Source: Bartonella sp. DGB1 (GTDB taxonomy: Bacteria > Pseudomonadota > Alphaproteobacteria > Rhizobiales > Rhizobiaceae). Taken from it: 64,000 nt of DNA. Shown here in pieces: positions 27,060-36,640 of this stretch. Within the stretch, counting starts at the first letter, position 1. Every line of letters begins with the position of its first letter. The stretch is from contig NZ_CP166769.1 in NCBI RefSeq assembly GCF_041345015.1, forward strand, positions 372,001-436,000. Reading direction: 5' to 3'. A program made the position numbers and the translations under genes. The notes beneath the pieces were generated by a model that saw nothing but the letters and a program-made list of their open reading frames with translations, had not been told where the DNA came from and made no database searches.

Positions 27060-28325
27060 TTATAAAGGGAATCTTGCTTGTAATTTATCGATAAGATCTA
27101 ATTTTTCCCAAGAAAAACTACCATCTTCTCCAGCATCCCTACCAAAATGACCATAAGTTGAGGTAACAGCATAAATAGGGCGATTTAAACATAAATGTTT
27201 TCTTATGCCAGAAGGTGATAAATCTACTAAGTCTCGTAAAGCATTAGCCATATCTCTTTCATCTATAGAGCTCGTATTATGAAAATTTACATAAATAGAC
27301 AAAGGATGCGACACACCAATTGCATAAGCTAATTGAATAGTGCAACGTTCTGCTAAGTTAGCCGCCACAATATTTTTAGCTAAATAACGTGCTGCATAAG
27401 CTGCTGAACGATCTACTTTAGTTGTATCTTTACCAGAAAAAGCGCCGCCACCATGAGGAGCAGCTCCACCATAAGTATCAACAACAATTTTTCTACCAGT
27501 TAAACCAGCGTCTCCATCTGGACCTCCAATAACAAATTTACCGGTAGGATTAATATACCAGCAACAATCTTCTGCTATCTTTATGTCAGCAAGAGCTAAT
27601 CTTATATAAGGCTCTACAACAGATCTAACTTTGTTCGAGTCCCAATCTTCTATTAAATGTTGTGTCGAAAGCACAATTTGTGTCACTAATTTTGGTTTAC
27701 CATTCTCATATTTAATAGTAATTTGACTTTTAGAATCAGGACCTAAAAATGCAGCTTCTCCTTCTTTATTTCTACGAGCTTTAGAAAGTAGTTCTAAAAT
27801 ACGATGAGAATAATAAATAGGGGCGGGCATTAGCGCAGGCGTTTCGCGGCAAGCATAACCAAACATAATCCCTTGATCGCCAGCACCTTCATTAGTATGA
27901 GAAGAATTGACATGATCAACTCCGCGCGCGATATCAATTGATTGGCTATGTAGTAATACATCTATTTGTACTTTTTCCCAGTGAAAACCAGGCTGCTCAT
28001 AACCAATAGAACGAATAATTTCCCGTGCTAATGTTTGGAAAGGGAGAGGATCAATAATAGGATTACCGTAAGAATCTTTCATTAAATGACCTGATGAATC
28101 TTTTTTTAATAAAGTTTCAGGAACTCTTACCTCGCCAGCAATTATTAGTTTATTTGTGGTAGCTAAAGTCTCAGCGGCTACTCTTACACACCAGGGATCC
28201 ATACCTGTCTTTATTGCTTCTTTATAAATCATATCTACTATTTCGTCAGATATGCGATCACAGATTTTATCAGGATGTCCTTCAGAGACTGATTCACTGG
28301 TAAAATAATAACTATTAGATAACAT
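27060..28325 (-). CDS. metK: S-adenosylmethionine synthetase
   Basis: 421 residues, the longer alphaproteobacterial form. ATP/methionine-site blocks [13 protein letters not shown] (H17), [30 protein letters not shown] and [19 protein letters not shown]. Makes SAM for the methyltransferases of the cluster (trmB downstream, miaB upstream). 101 bases separate it from the XRE gene; I saw no SAM riboswitch there. Confidence 0.98.
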   Translation of the reverse strand: MLSNSYYFTSESVSEGHPDKICDRISDEIVDMIYKEAIKTGMDPWCVRVAAETLATTNKLIIAGEVRVPETLLKKDSSGHLMKDSYGNPIIDPLPFQTLAREIIRSIGYEQPGFHWEKVQIDVLLHSQSIDIARGVDHVNSSHTNEGAGDQGIMFGYACRETPALMPAPIYYSHRILELLSKARRNKEGEAAFLGPDSKSQITIKYENGKPKLVTQIVLSTQHLIEDWDSNKVRSVVEPYIRLALADIKIAEDCCWYINPTGKFVIGGPDGDAGLTGRKIVVDTYGGAAPHGGGAFSGKDTTKVDRSAAYAARYLAKNIVAANLAERCTIQLAYAIGVSHPLSIYVNFHNTSSIDERDMANALRDLVDLSPSGIRKHLCLNRPIYAVTSTYGHFGRDAGEDGSFSWEKLDLIDKLQARFPL

Positions 28326-28426
28326 AAGGGTCTCACATATATACTATCAACAAGGTAAGTTAAAGATAGTTTATTTAAAATTCTTCATAGTTGGCTGATT
28401 ATAAAGATTTTTTCAATAAAATAAAG

Positions 28427-28858
28427 TTATTTTTCAGATTTTAATAATGTTTCCGTTAATCGTATAATTTCTTTTCTAAATTTTTCTGATTCAATTTTTT
28501 CAAATAATTTTATTAATTTTATTGTATCTTTCATTTTTCGTGCATCCGCGTCTTCTGATTCTCTTAAAATAAATTTTTGCGCTTCTTTTACTGGAAATTC
28601 AGCTTTATCCTGTTCACCCTCTTTTTGAAAAAAAAAACTAAGCGGAACTTCTAGTAAACGTGCAATTTCTAGTAAGCTACTAGCACTAATTCTATTAATA
28701 CCTTTTTCATATTTTTGTATTTGTTGGAAAGTAACGCCCAGCAATTTCCCTAATTGTTTTTGGGTTATTCCTAAGGCGCGTCTTTGTTTATTAATACGAT
28801 TGCCAACTTGGATATCAATATGATTATATTTCTTATTCTTTTTTTGTAAAAATTTCAT
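28427..28858 (-). CDS. XRE-family transcriptional regulator between lnt and metK
   Basis: 143 residues. XRE helix-turn-helix at about 17-72 (VGNRINKQRRALGITQKQLG, LGVTFQQIQKYEKGINRISA). The C-terminal half is helical and charged. A gene of this type stands between lnt and metK in many Hyphomicrobiales, so it is an ancestral member. Targets unknown; it may regulate metK. Fifteen bases after lnt. Confidence 0.9.
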   Translation of the reverse strand: MKFLQKKNKKYNHIDIQVGNRINKQRRALGITQKQLGKLLGVTFQQIQKYEKGINRISASSLLEIARLLEVPLSFFFQKEGEQDKAEFPVKEAQKFILRESEDADARKMKDTIKLIKLFEKIESEKFRKEIIRLTETLLKSEK

Positions 28859-28873
28859 AATTCCTCAGAAATG

Positions 28874-30499
28874 CTAATTATTTCGTTTATGATGTATTTT
28901 ATCCATAAAATTATTTAATATTATATGATTGAATCTGTATATAGTAAACAAATAGCTTGTTATGTACAACAACAACCAAAAAAAGAATAGTTTTTCATCA
29001 TCAAATTTTTTAATTATCGAATCTGCAGTTGCTGGAATATATGAATCTATTACTCCTATTTCATTGTATCCTAACGAAGATATGACCCGACCATAGCTAT
29101 CAACTACCGCTGATATCCCGTTATTAGCTGCTCGTATTAAAGGTATACCTAAAGAAACAGCGCGTAATTGAGCTTGATGGAAATGTTGATGTGGACCTGC
29201 CGTATTTCCATACCAGCCGTCATTACTAACGTTTAATATAGCTTGTAATGGGGGATCAATCAATGAAATAGTAGGACTAAAAATAACTTCGTAACATATT
29301 AAAGCTAAAAAAGATAATTTAGAATTTATTGTAAAGTTAGTATTTTTCTCTCCAGCGGTAAAACCAGCAGGAATAGTAGTAAATTCTCTAATTGGTAATT
29401 TTTTTAAATAATTAGAAAAAGGTATATATTCACCAAAAGGAACAAGATGACTTTTATCTTTATAAGCAATTATATTAGCTTGGTTATTAATTGCTATTAT
29501 TGAATTAAATATTTTATCTTTTTCGCCTCTTAAGGCTCCGCTAATTAGTATTTGCTCTGGTAATAATATTTTAGCTAGACGTTTTATAATTAAATCATTT
29601 TTTTTAACTATGTAGGGAATAGCTGTTTCTGACCATAAAATAATATCAGGAGCTTTATTAGGGGATAATTTACTTTTTTGTAAGGATAAATTAATTAATT
29701 TATCTAAAATATATTCGCTGTAGTTGGCTTGCCACCGCAATGAGGCTGTAATAGAAGGCTGTACAATACGTATAGTAACATTGCTAGGTTGATCCGCTAT
29801 GTTAGGAGCATTAGATAATCTATAGACACCCCATCCAAACCATATAAGTAATAAGAATATAAAGAATAATATAGATGTGGTTCTTGTTTTTTTATAAAAA
29901 AATAATAACGGTAAGCTAAATATTAAGATACTAAAAAACATTAAGCCGGATATACCTATTAAAGATATTAGTTGCATAGTAACAGGGAAAGGTGCAGCCA
30001 TATATGCTATAAGATTCCAGGGAAAACCAGTAAATAAGACACTACGTAACCATTCAAAAAAACTTATATTAATTACAAAGGCTATTAAAAAACTAAATTT
30101 ACTTTTACCCATAACGGCCGTTAAAGCAAAAGCTAAGCCATAATAAATACTTAAGATGCTAGGTAAAATTAAATAGCAGAGGGGGAAAAATAATAAGGGA
30201 ATCTGCGCTTCGTTAATTATGGTGGAGCCTAACCAAAAAAGGCTGGAAAAAAAATATCCACAGCCAAAAAAATATCCTAAAAAAAATTTTTTTCTGATCT
30301 TTGTTTTATTATCTATACTAGCATCTGTAGTAGATATTATTAAATATAATAATATTGGAAATATAAAAAAAGGAAGAAAAAATATTTTATAAGGAGGTAA
30401 AGCAAGATTAGCTAAAATTCCCAATATAACAGATAGTAAATATAACTTTTTCGACGGTAAATGTGTTATTAGTCGAATTATTAAGTTAATGTTATTCAT
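28874..30499 (-). CDS. lnt: Apolipoprotein N-acyltransferase
   Basis: 541 residues. N-terminal part with six or so membrane helices (1-215), then a periplasmic nitrilase domain with catalytic Glu (ILWSETAIPY), Lys (KSHLVPFGEYIPF) and Cys (LICYEVIFSP), and a last membrane helix near 510. Adds the third acyl chain to outer-membrane lipoproteins. Its start overlaps corC by eight bases. Confidence 0.97.
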   Translation of the reverse strand: MNNINLIIRLITHLPSKKLYLLSVILGILANLALPPYKIFFLPFFIFPILLYLIISTTDASIDNKTKIRKKFFLGYFFGCGYFFSSLFWLGSTIINEAQIPLLFFPLCYLILPSILSIYYGLAFALTAVMGKSKFSFLIAFVINISFFEWLRSVLFTGFPWNLIAYMAAPFPVTMQLISLIGISGLMFFSILIFSLPLLFFYKKTRTTSILFFIFLLLIWFGWGVYRLSNAPNIADQPSNVTIRIVQPSITASLRWQANYSEYILDKLINLSLQKSKLSPNKAPDIILWSETAIPYIVKKNDLIIKRLAKILLPEQILISGALRGEKDKIFNSIIAINNQANIIAYKDKSHLVPFGEYIPFSNYLKKLPIREFTTIPAGFTAGEKNTNFTINSKLSFLALICYEVIFSPTISLIDPPLQAILNVSNDGWYGNTAGPHQHFHQAQLRAVSLGIPLIRAANNGISAVVDSYGRVISSLGYNEIGVIDSYIPATADSIIKKFDDEKLFFFWLLLYITSYLFTIYRFNHIILNNFMDKIHHKRNN

Positions 30500-31445
30500 G
30501 GGAATTAATTTTACGTACTCTTACACGAATTATTCTTCTAGAATCTGCTTTTATAATTTGAAATTTAAAGTGTGGAGAAAAATCTATAGTTTCTCCTGTA
30601 GTAGGAATACGGTCAATAAGAGACACAATCAGACCGCCGAGAGTATCGACTTCTTCTGCTGATTCTGGATCTACTATGAAGTCATCACCTAGAGCTAGTT
30701 TGAGATCAGCTAATTCAATGCGCGCATCAGATATCCAAGAATTATTAGTTTCTTGTGTAATTAATTTTTCTATATTATCATGTTCATCTTCTATATCACC
30801 AACAATTAATTCTACTACATCCTCTAGCGATACTAAACCATCTGTACCACCATGTTCATCGATCACTAGCGCCATTTGGATACGGGCAGTTTGCATGCGA
30901 TTCATTAATTGGGCGGCGGGCATAGAGTTTGGAACAAATAAGACTGGGCGAATAAGGTCAAGTTCACTTAAAGGTTTGTTTAGATCTATGTTAGATAAAT
31001 TTAAGCAATTTTCATTTTTAGATTTACTATTATTAGTTATATAATTTAATACATCTTTTATATGAACCATACCTTTAGGGTCATCAAGAGTTTCATCGTA
31101 AACGGGCATACGAGAATGACTAGAATTACTAAATATAACTAATATATCACCTAATTTTTCTTGAATATCAAAAGCTTTTATATCAGCTCGCGGTATCATA
31201 ATATCATCAATACGTTGATCACGAAGAGATAAAATATTAGTTAATATGTTGCGTTCTTGCGTAGAAAAAACAGAATCATCTATAAATCCATTAGCAAGGG
31301 ATTCCCGCAGATTTTCTCTAATAGAAATTTTATTATCGCGTAATTTTTTTGAGAATATTCTGGAAAAAAACGAACTTCGTTCTTCTGCTTCGGTTTCTAA
31401 GTTGTTTTTTTCAGGTGTCGACTGACCAGGGTTTTCTTGATTCAT
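30492..31445 (-). CDS. corC: CorC/HlyC-family CBS-domain protein
   Basis: 317 residues. N-terminal DUF21-free form (no membrane helices), two CBS domains (about 80-200: DIMIPRADIKAFD and MQMALVIDEHGGTDGLVSLEDVVELIVGDI-type sequence) and a C-terminal CorC_HlyC transporter-associated domain (ETIDFSPHFKFQI). Linked to Mg/Co homeostasis and always near ybeY in proteobacteria. Confidence 0.93.
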   Translation of the reverse strand: MNQENPGQSTPEKNNLETEAEERSSFFSRIFSKKLRDNKISIRENLRESLANGFIDDSVFSTQERNILTNILSLRDQRIDDIMIPRADIKAFDIQEKLGDILVIFSNSSHSRMPVYDETLDDPKGMVHIKDVLNYITNNSKSKNENCLNLSNIDLNKPLSELDLIRPVLFVPNSMPAAQLMNRMQTARIQMALVIDEHGGTDGLVSLEDVVELIVGDIEDEHDNIEKLITQETNNSWISDARIELADLKLALGDDFIVDPESAEEVDTLGGLIVSLIDRIPTTGETIDFSPHFKFQIIKADSRRIIRVRVRKINSHE

Positions 31446-31480
31446 TTATCTTGCAATTAATAATAAAAGTTGATCTAAGC

Positions 31481-31954
31481 TTAGCATATCTCATATGGGT
31501 TAGTAATTTCAAGTCTTTTTAATATATTTATTTCTAGATTTTCCATGTTTTGGGCATTTTTAGGATTATCATGGTCGTATCCTAATAGATGTAGTAATCC
31601 ATGAATTATTAAATAACTAGCATGATGCCAAAAATCCTTATTAAAGTCTTTTGCTTGAGCTGCAATAGTTTCATATGATAAAATAATATCACCTAATAAA
31701 GCTGGTAAGTTATCATCTGGGGTTAGTATAACTGTTGGAAAAGATAATACATTGGTAGCACTATCTTTATTGCGCCATTTTTTATTGAGTTTTTTTATTT
31801 CCTCCTCATTACTAAAAACTAGGCTTATTTCACTGTTTTGAGTAGATAATTGCAGATATTCCACTGCAGTATTTATTATTATCTCACATTGAGATTTTAG
31901 ATCTTCTTCGCTTTGCCAGTTGTTATCAATACGACTAATTTCAACATATATCAT
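31481..31954 (-). CDS. ybeY: Endoribonuclease YbeY
   Basis: 157 residues. Conserved zinc site HGLLHLLGYDH near residues 117-127, LNKKWRNKDSATNVLSFP, and LGDIILS. Involved in 16S rRNA 3' maturation and ribosome quality control. Ends close to corC; starts three bases after phoH. Confidence 0.97.
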   Translation of the reverse strand: MIYVEISRIDNNWQSEEDLKSQCEIIINTAVEYLQLSTQNSEISLVFSNEEEIKKLNKKWRNKDSATNVLSFPTVILTPDDNLPALLGDIILSYETIAAQAKDFNKDFWHHASYLIIHGLLHLLGYDHDNPKNAQNMENLEINILKRLEITNPYEIC

Positions 31955-31957
31955 TTA

Positions 31958-32974
31958 TCAATCTTTGTTATTATTTGTAAAAAAATTATTGTAAGCTTTG
32001 ATTATTTGCCCAACTAGAGAATGTCTTATAACATCTTCGTCGGTAAAATGGATTATCTTAATATTAGAAATTTTATCTAATACTTTTAATGCTTCTAATA
32101 GACCTGATTGTAATGTGTTAGGTAAATCAATTTGGCTCGGATCACCGGTAACTATCATCCTAGACCCTTCACCTAAGCGGGTTAAAAACATTTTCATTTG
32201 AGTGGAGGAGGTATTTTGAGCTTCATCTAATATAATAGCAGCATGACGCAAAGTGCGTCCTCGCATAAAGGCTAAAGGAGCTATTTCTATGATGCCTGCT
32301 TCTAAATATTTTTCTATTTTTTCATGTGGAAGCATATCATATAAGGAATCATACAAAGGACGTAAATAGGGGTCTATCTTTTCTTTCATATCTCCAGGTA
32401 AAAAACCTAGTTTTTCACCTGCTTCTACAGCTGGACGGGATAAGATAATTCTTTCTATTTTACCTTGTTCTAATAACATAGCGGCATGAGCAACGGCTAA
32501 GTAAGTTTTACCCGTACCAGCGGGTCCTACACCGAATACTAGATCATGATTTTTTAAGGCGTTTATATATTGTGACTGTCTTTCACTACGTGCAATTAAA
32601 CGTTTTTTTTGTGTTTCAATTATTGATAAATTTAAATTAGATTTATTTTTTTTAATTTGGGTGTTTTCCACAGCGATTAAGCCTTTTATATCATTTAAAG
32701 ATGGTAATGAACCGCTACTAATTAAAAAATAAAGCTGTTTTAAAACTGATAGCGCTTTATAAATATTTTTTGTATCACCGAAAATATAAATATGGTTTCC
32801 GGTATGTTCTATTTCTATATTAAATGTTTCTTCTAAATATTTAAAATTTTCACTATATTGACCTATCATTAATTGAGCATAATTATTGCTAGCAATAGTT
32901 ATCATTAGTTTGTTAGAATTAATGATGTTAACTAAAAAATCTGTAGAATTATAGCAACTTATTTCATTATCCAT
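31958..32974 (-). CDS. phoH: PhoH-family ATPase (PhoL-like)
   Basis: 338 residues. N-terminal KH-like part, then Walker [14 protein letters not shown] near 143, [19 protein letters not shown], and [18 protein letters not shown]. Cytoplasmic ATPase/helicase partner of YbeY; the gene overlaps miaB by eight bases. Confidence 0.96.
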   Translation of the reverse strand: MDNEISCYNSTDFLVNIINSNKLMITIASNNYAQLMIGQYSENFKYLEETFNIEIEHTGNHIYIFGDTKNIYKALSVLKQLYFLISSGSLPSLNDIKGLIAVENTQIKKNKSNLNLSIIETQKKRLIARSERQSQYINALKNHDLVFGVGPAGTGKTYLAVAHAAMLLEQGKIERIILSRPAVEAGEKLGFLPGDMKEKIDPYLRPLYDSLYDMLPHEKIEKYLEAGIIEIAPLAFMRGRTLRHAAIILDEAQNTSSTQMKMFLTRLGEGSRMIVTGDPSQIDLPNTLQSGLLEALKVLDKISNIKIIHFTDEDVIRHSLVGQIIKAYNNFFTNNNKD

Positions 32975-34364
32975 AAATTAAATTTTCCTTATTTATGTTT
33001 GAAAGAGCTGATACTAATAAACTGTTAGAGCGTATTTCATCAACATGAACATCTATTAAGGAACCTATTTCATAATTACCTTCTATGACCATTGGTAATA
33101 ACCAAGGAGATCTACCTACCATTTGTTCTGGGTGTTTTCCTAATTTTTCTATTAAAATCTGTGTTTTCATATTAATCTTTGATTTTTGAAAACTATGTTG
33201 CTGCTCTAATAATAAATTTTGTAAAATTTGTAGCCTTTCATTTTTAACAGATTCTTCTATCTGTTGTTCCATTAAAGCGCCCGTTGTACCTGTACGAGGA
33301 GAATATTTAAACGAATAGGAAGAAGCATAAAATATATCTTTTACTAGGGTTAGAGTATCTTCAAAGTCTTTATCAGTTTCTCCAGGGAAACCAACAATAA
33401 AATCACCTGATAAAGCTATTTCAGGACAATATTCTCTAATAGTATATATTAATTCGCGGTATTGATCAGCAGTGTGACGGCGATTCATGGCCTTTAAGAT
33501 TTTATCTGAACCTGATTGAATCGGTAAATGTAAATAGGGCATTAATTTAGGGATATCTCTATGTGCTTCTATTAATTTTAGATCCATATCTAAGGGGTGG
33601 CTGGTTGTATATCGTAGTCTATAAAGATCTTTGAATTCAGCTAGATGATAAAGTAAATCACCTAGGCTCCATAAATTTCCATTATCATCTTTACCTTGCC
33701 AAGCATTAACATTTTGACCTAACAAGGTTATTTCTCTTACACCAGCATCGAGTAATTTATTAACTTCTGTTACAATTTGATGAACTGGACGCGATACTTC
33801 CATACCTCTGGTATAAGGTACTACACAAAAAGTACAGAATTTATCACAACCTTCTTGGATAGTAACAAAGGCACTGACACCTCTTTTTTTAATAGTTGTG
33901 TTAGATACTTTGATGTCTTGAGCAAATTTATCTTCTACTGCAAATTCAGTATCAATTATATTTTTACCATTTTTAACTTCAGTTAAAAATTCAGGTAAGC
34001 GGTGATAACTCTGTGGACCTAATACTAGGTCAACTATAGGTGCACGCCTTCTTATTTCTTTTCCCTCAGCTTGAGCAACGCAACCAGTGACACCTATTGT
34101 GATATTTTTACCAGTAGCTAGTTGTTTCTTTTTCAATAATTTTAAGCGACCTAGATCAGAATATAATTTCTCTGCAGCTTTTTCCCGTATATGACAGGTG
34201 TTTAATAAGATTAAATCAGCTTCATTAATGTCTTCTGTACGGTTATAACCTTCACTAGTCAGACTATCTTCCATTCTTTGGCTGTCGTAAACATTCATTT
34301 GGCAACCATAAGTTTTGATAAATACTTTCTGATTCATTTTGCTTGATGGATTTTTTATATTCAT
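32967..34364 (-). CDS. miaB: tRNA-2-methylthio-N6-dimethylallyladenosine synthase
   Basis: 465 residues. Three domains: N-terminal MTTase with [15 protein letters not shown], radical-SAM with [15 protein letters not shown] (Cx3CxxC), and TRAM (about 390-450, [20 protein letters not shown]). Adds the methylthio group to A37 of UNN-reading tRNAs, using SAM from metK. In relatives a fur/mur gene lies between rimI and miaB; here only seven bases separate them. Confidence 0.97.
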   Translation of the reverse strand: MNIKNPSSKMNQKVFIKTYGCQMNVYDSQRMEDSLTSEGYNRTEDINEADLILLNTCHIREKAAEKLYSDLGRLKLLKKKQLATGKNITIGVTGCVAQAEGKEIRRRAPIVDLVLGPQSYHRLPEFLTEVKNGKNIIDTEFAVEDKFAQDIKVSNTTIKKRGVSAFVTIQEGCDKFCTFCVVPYTRGMEVSRPVHQIVTEVNKLLDAGVREITLLGQNVNAWQGKDDNGNLWSLGDLLYHLAEFKDLYRLRYTTSHPLDMDLKLIEAHRDIPKLMPYLHLPIQSGSDKILKAMNRRHTADQYRELIYTIREYCPEIALSGDFIVGFPGETDKDFEDTLTLVKDIFYASSYSFKYSPRTGTTGALMEQQIEESVKNERLQILQNLLLEQQHSFQKSKINMKTQILIEKLGKHPEQMVGRSPWLLPMVIEGNYEIGSLIDVHVDEIRSNSLLVSALSNINKENLIYG

Positions 34365-34371
34365 ATTTCTA

Positions 34372-34860
34372 TCACTTATATAGATATTCTAATATTAATG
34401 CATCACTGCGACTATTAGAATGTTGATAATAATCTTTACGGCATCCTTTTTCTAGAAAACCACATTTAGTATATAGATTTATAGCAGCTGTATTATTTAC
34501 ATCAACCTCTAAAAAGATTTTGCGACATTTTTTTTTACCTAAATAATCTATATTATGTTGTAATAATTTATATCCTAGTCCTTGCTTGTGGTAGTTATGG
34601 TCTATACCAAATGAGAGGATTTCTGCTTCATCGGTAATAAATTGTGTTAAAACAAAGCCTATTATTTTGCTAGGTTCTGTTAAATGATAAGATGAAAAAG
34701 CAATTAAATTAGGATTTTGTAAAAAGTTTGAAAAAGCTATCTCATCCCAAGCTTCTTGAAATAATTGTGTGTGTATCTGTGACATTTGCTTAGCTTCATG
34801 TACAGATGAGTGGCAGATGATAAAAGGGCTTTTTTTGAAAAATTTTTGTAAAAATCGCAC
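34372..34860 (-). CDS. rimI: Ribosomal protein S18 alanine N-acetyltransferase (RimI)
   Basis: 162 residues of the GNAT fold: [40 protein letters not shown] (acetyl-CoA site), and the end [19 protein letters not shown]. Acetylates S18 N-terminus. Follows tsaB by 22 bases. Confidence 0.92.
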   Translation of the reverse strand: MRFLQKFFKKSPFIICHSSVHEAKQMSQIHTQLFQEAWDEIAFSNFLQNPNLIAFSSYHLTEPSKIIGFVLTQFITDEAEILSFGIDHNYHKQGLGYKLLQHNIDYLGKKKCRKIFLEVDVNNTAAINLYTKCGFLEKGCRKDYYQHSNSRSDALILEYLYK

Positions 34861-34882
34861 GAATTTATCCTAGGTTAGAATA

Positions 34883-35545
34883 TTATTTATATTTAGCATC
34901 AGGTTCACGCATATATAATGGTAAGGCTGATTGCCTATACTCAATAGGAGTAATATATGCTAAATTTGCTTGATGTAAAATAAAATTATTTGTAGTTGGA
35001 GTAAAATAATTAGCTTTTATTTGAGTAAAAATATTATCGTCTTTATTAAGAACCATTATATTATTAGAATTTGTTATTAATAATTTAATTTCTTCTATAT
35101 CTGCTAATAATAGAGGTTTATTTTTTAATTGTAAAATTTTATATTTTTGATCAAAAATATAATTAGCTACATAAAAATCTGCTTTATTGGAGGGTAACAC
35201 CACTAATAAATCTGTTACGCTAGCATCTTGTAAGGTCATATCATAAGCTAATAAGTCAAATAAACTAATACCCATGACTGAACATTTTAACCCTAAACTT
35301 AAGGCTCTAGCAACTGAGACACCCACTCTGATACCCGTGAATGAGCCGGGGCCTATATTGACAGAAATTAAATTAATATCTGTTAAAGAGATTTTACTAG
35401 CATTGATCAATTGTTCAATTAAAGGTAGTAGGAATTCTGCGTGACCTTTGTTTAAAGGTATTATTTTGTAGCTTAAAATATGACTATTTTTACTTAGGCA
35501 TACTTTACAATGAGAATCGATAGTATCAATAGATAATATTATCAT
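34883..35545 (-). CDS. tsaB: TsaB, t6A37 biosynthesis partner
   Basis: 220 residues. ASKHA fold with MIILSIDTIDSHCKVCLS and the diagnostic SVNIGPGSFTGIRVGVSVARALSLG. Partner of TsaD/TsaE in making the t6A of ANN-decoding tRNAs. The C-terminal half is diverged, as usual for the family. Seven bases after recR. Confidence 0.94.
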   Translation of the reverse strand: MIILSIDTIDSHCKVCLSKNSHILSYKIIPLNKGHAEFLLPLIEQLINASKISLTDINLISVNIGPGSFTGIRVGVSVARALSLGLKCSVMGISLFDLLAYDMTLQDASVTDLLVVLPSNKADFYVANYIFDQKYKILQLKNKPLLLADIEEIKLLITNSNNIMVLNKDDNIFTQIKANYFTPTTNNFILHQANLAYITPIEYRQSALPLYMREPDAKYK

Positions 35546-35552
35546 TTAAAAC

Positions 35553-36158
35553 CTATAATAATGTGCGTGCTTGTAGCGCCATAGTTAATGTATTTGAATC
35601 CAAATAATCTAGTTCTCCACCAACGGGAACGCCGTGAGCTAATTTACTAAGCTTGACAGGAAGTTTTTCTAATTTTTCTGTTAAATAATGAATTGTGGTT
35701 TGTCCTTCAATAGTCGCATTAAGGGCTAATATTACTTCTTCCATATTTTCTTGTTCAAGACGCGTGAAAAGTTGCTCAATACGCAAATCCTGAGGTCTTA
35801 TTCCATCTAATGGTGATAAGGCGCCTCCTAAGACATGATATAAAGCAGAGATATTAGAACTACGTTCTATTGCCCATAAATCTGCAACATTTTCTACTAC
35901 TATTAATAGTTTTTTATTTCTTTTAGGGTCTTGGCAGATACTACAGATATTACTAGTATCTATGTTACCACATTTTTCGCAATCTTTAACATTATTATAA
36001 GTAAATTCTAACGTTTTTAATAAAGGAAAAAGTAAAAGATCTTTCTGCTTAAGTAAATATAAAGCTGCTCTTCTTGCTGATCTTGGACCTAAGCCAGGTA
36101 ATTTAGCTAAATGTTTTATTAGCTGCTCTACGTCGTTATTAGTAGTATCAGGCTTCAT
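35553..36158 (-). CDS. recR: Recombination protein RecR
   Basis: 201 residues. Helix-hairpin-helix LAKLPGLGPRSARRAALYLL, four-cysteine zinc motif CEKCGNIDTSNICSIC, Toprim (LIVVENVADLWAIE) and the end GGELDYLDSNTLTMALQAR. RecFOR gap-repair component. Its ATG is overlapped by the stop of a possible 44-residue gene upstream. Confidence 0.97.
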   Translation of the reverse strand: MKPDTTNNDVEQLIKHLAKLPGLGPRSARRAALYLLKQKDLLLFPLLKTLEFTYNNVKDCEKCGNIDTSNICSICQDPKRNKKLLIVVENVADLWAIERSSNISALYHVLGGALSPLDGIRPQDLRIEQLFTRLEQENMEEVILALNATIEGQTTIHYLTEKLEKLPVKLSKLAHGVPVGGELDYLDSNTLTMALQARTLL

Positions 36159-36289
36159 TGTAGCTCCATTAAAGTAAGACCTAATATATTAACTGTCATT
36201 AATATAGCTAAGCTTGAACTTAATAAAGGAAATTTAGATAAATATTCTATTATCTGTTCTATATAGTTACAGGTAATATTAAGTTTCAT
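36155..36289 (-). CDS. Possible 44-residue membrane peptide between ybaB and recR
   Basis: MKLNITCNYIEQIIEYLSKF followed by a hydrophobic helix (PLLSSSLAILMTVNILGLTLM). The stop TGA overlaps the recR ATG (ATGA), which suggests translational coupling, but no clear SD precedes the start. Eleven bases after ybaB. It may be a spurious frame in a 141-base gap. Confidence 0.35.
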   Translation of the reverse strand: MKLNITCNYIEQIIEYLSKFPLLSSSLAILMTVNILGLTLMELQ

Positions 36290-36299
36290 TATAGTTTAA

Positions 36300-36614
36300 T
36301 TAAAGTAAAGATCCAAGTCCAGGAGGTATTGGCAATCCTTCAGTAATAGACTGACTTTTTTCTGCTATAATTTCTTCTAGTTTTTTCTTAGCTTCAGTAT
36401 GGGCGGCTACAATTAGATCTTCTAGTACATCTTTTTCATTTTCTTTTAATAAGGAAGGATCTATATTAATTTCTTTTAATGTGCCTTTACCTATTAGGGT
36501 AATAGTTACTAAACCACCACCTGATTGAGCTGTAGCTTCGATTGATTCCAGTTCTTCCTGAAGTATTTTTAGTTTCTTTTGAACTTCTTTAGCTTGTTTT
36601 AATATGCCGAACAT
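36300..36614 (-). CDS. ybaB: YbaB/EbfC nucleoid-associated protein
   Basis: 104 residues: [45 protein letters not shown], and the ending [12 protein letters not shown], all family-typical. Dimeric DNA-binding protein, standard partner of dnaX and recR. 26 bases after dnaX. Confidence 0.96.
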   Translation of the reverse strand: MFGILKQAKEVQKKLKILQEELESIEATAQSGGGLVTITLIGKGTLKEINIDPSLLKENEKDVLEDLIVAAHTEAKKKLEEIIAEKSQSITEGLPIPPGLGSLL

Positions 36615-36640
36615 AAGTTATTCCTTGTATATTTAGTTAG

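Noticed and set aside
28326-28426. SAM riboswitch upstream of metK
   Set aside because: No SAM-I or SAM-II conserved core or matching stems could be found.
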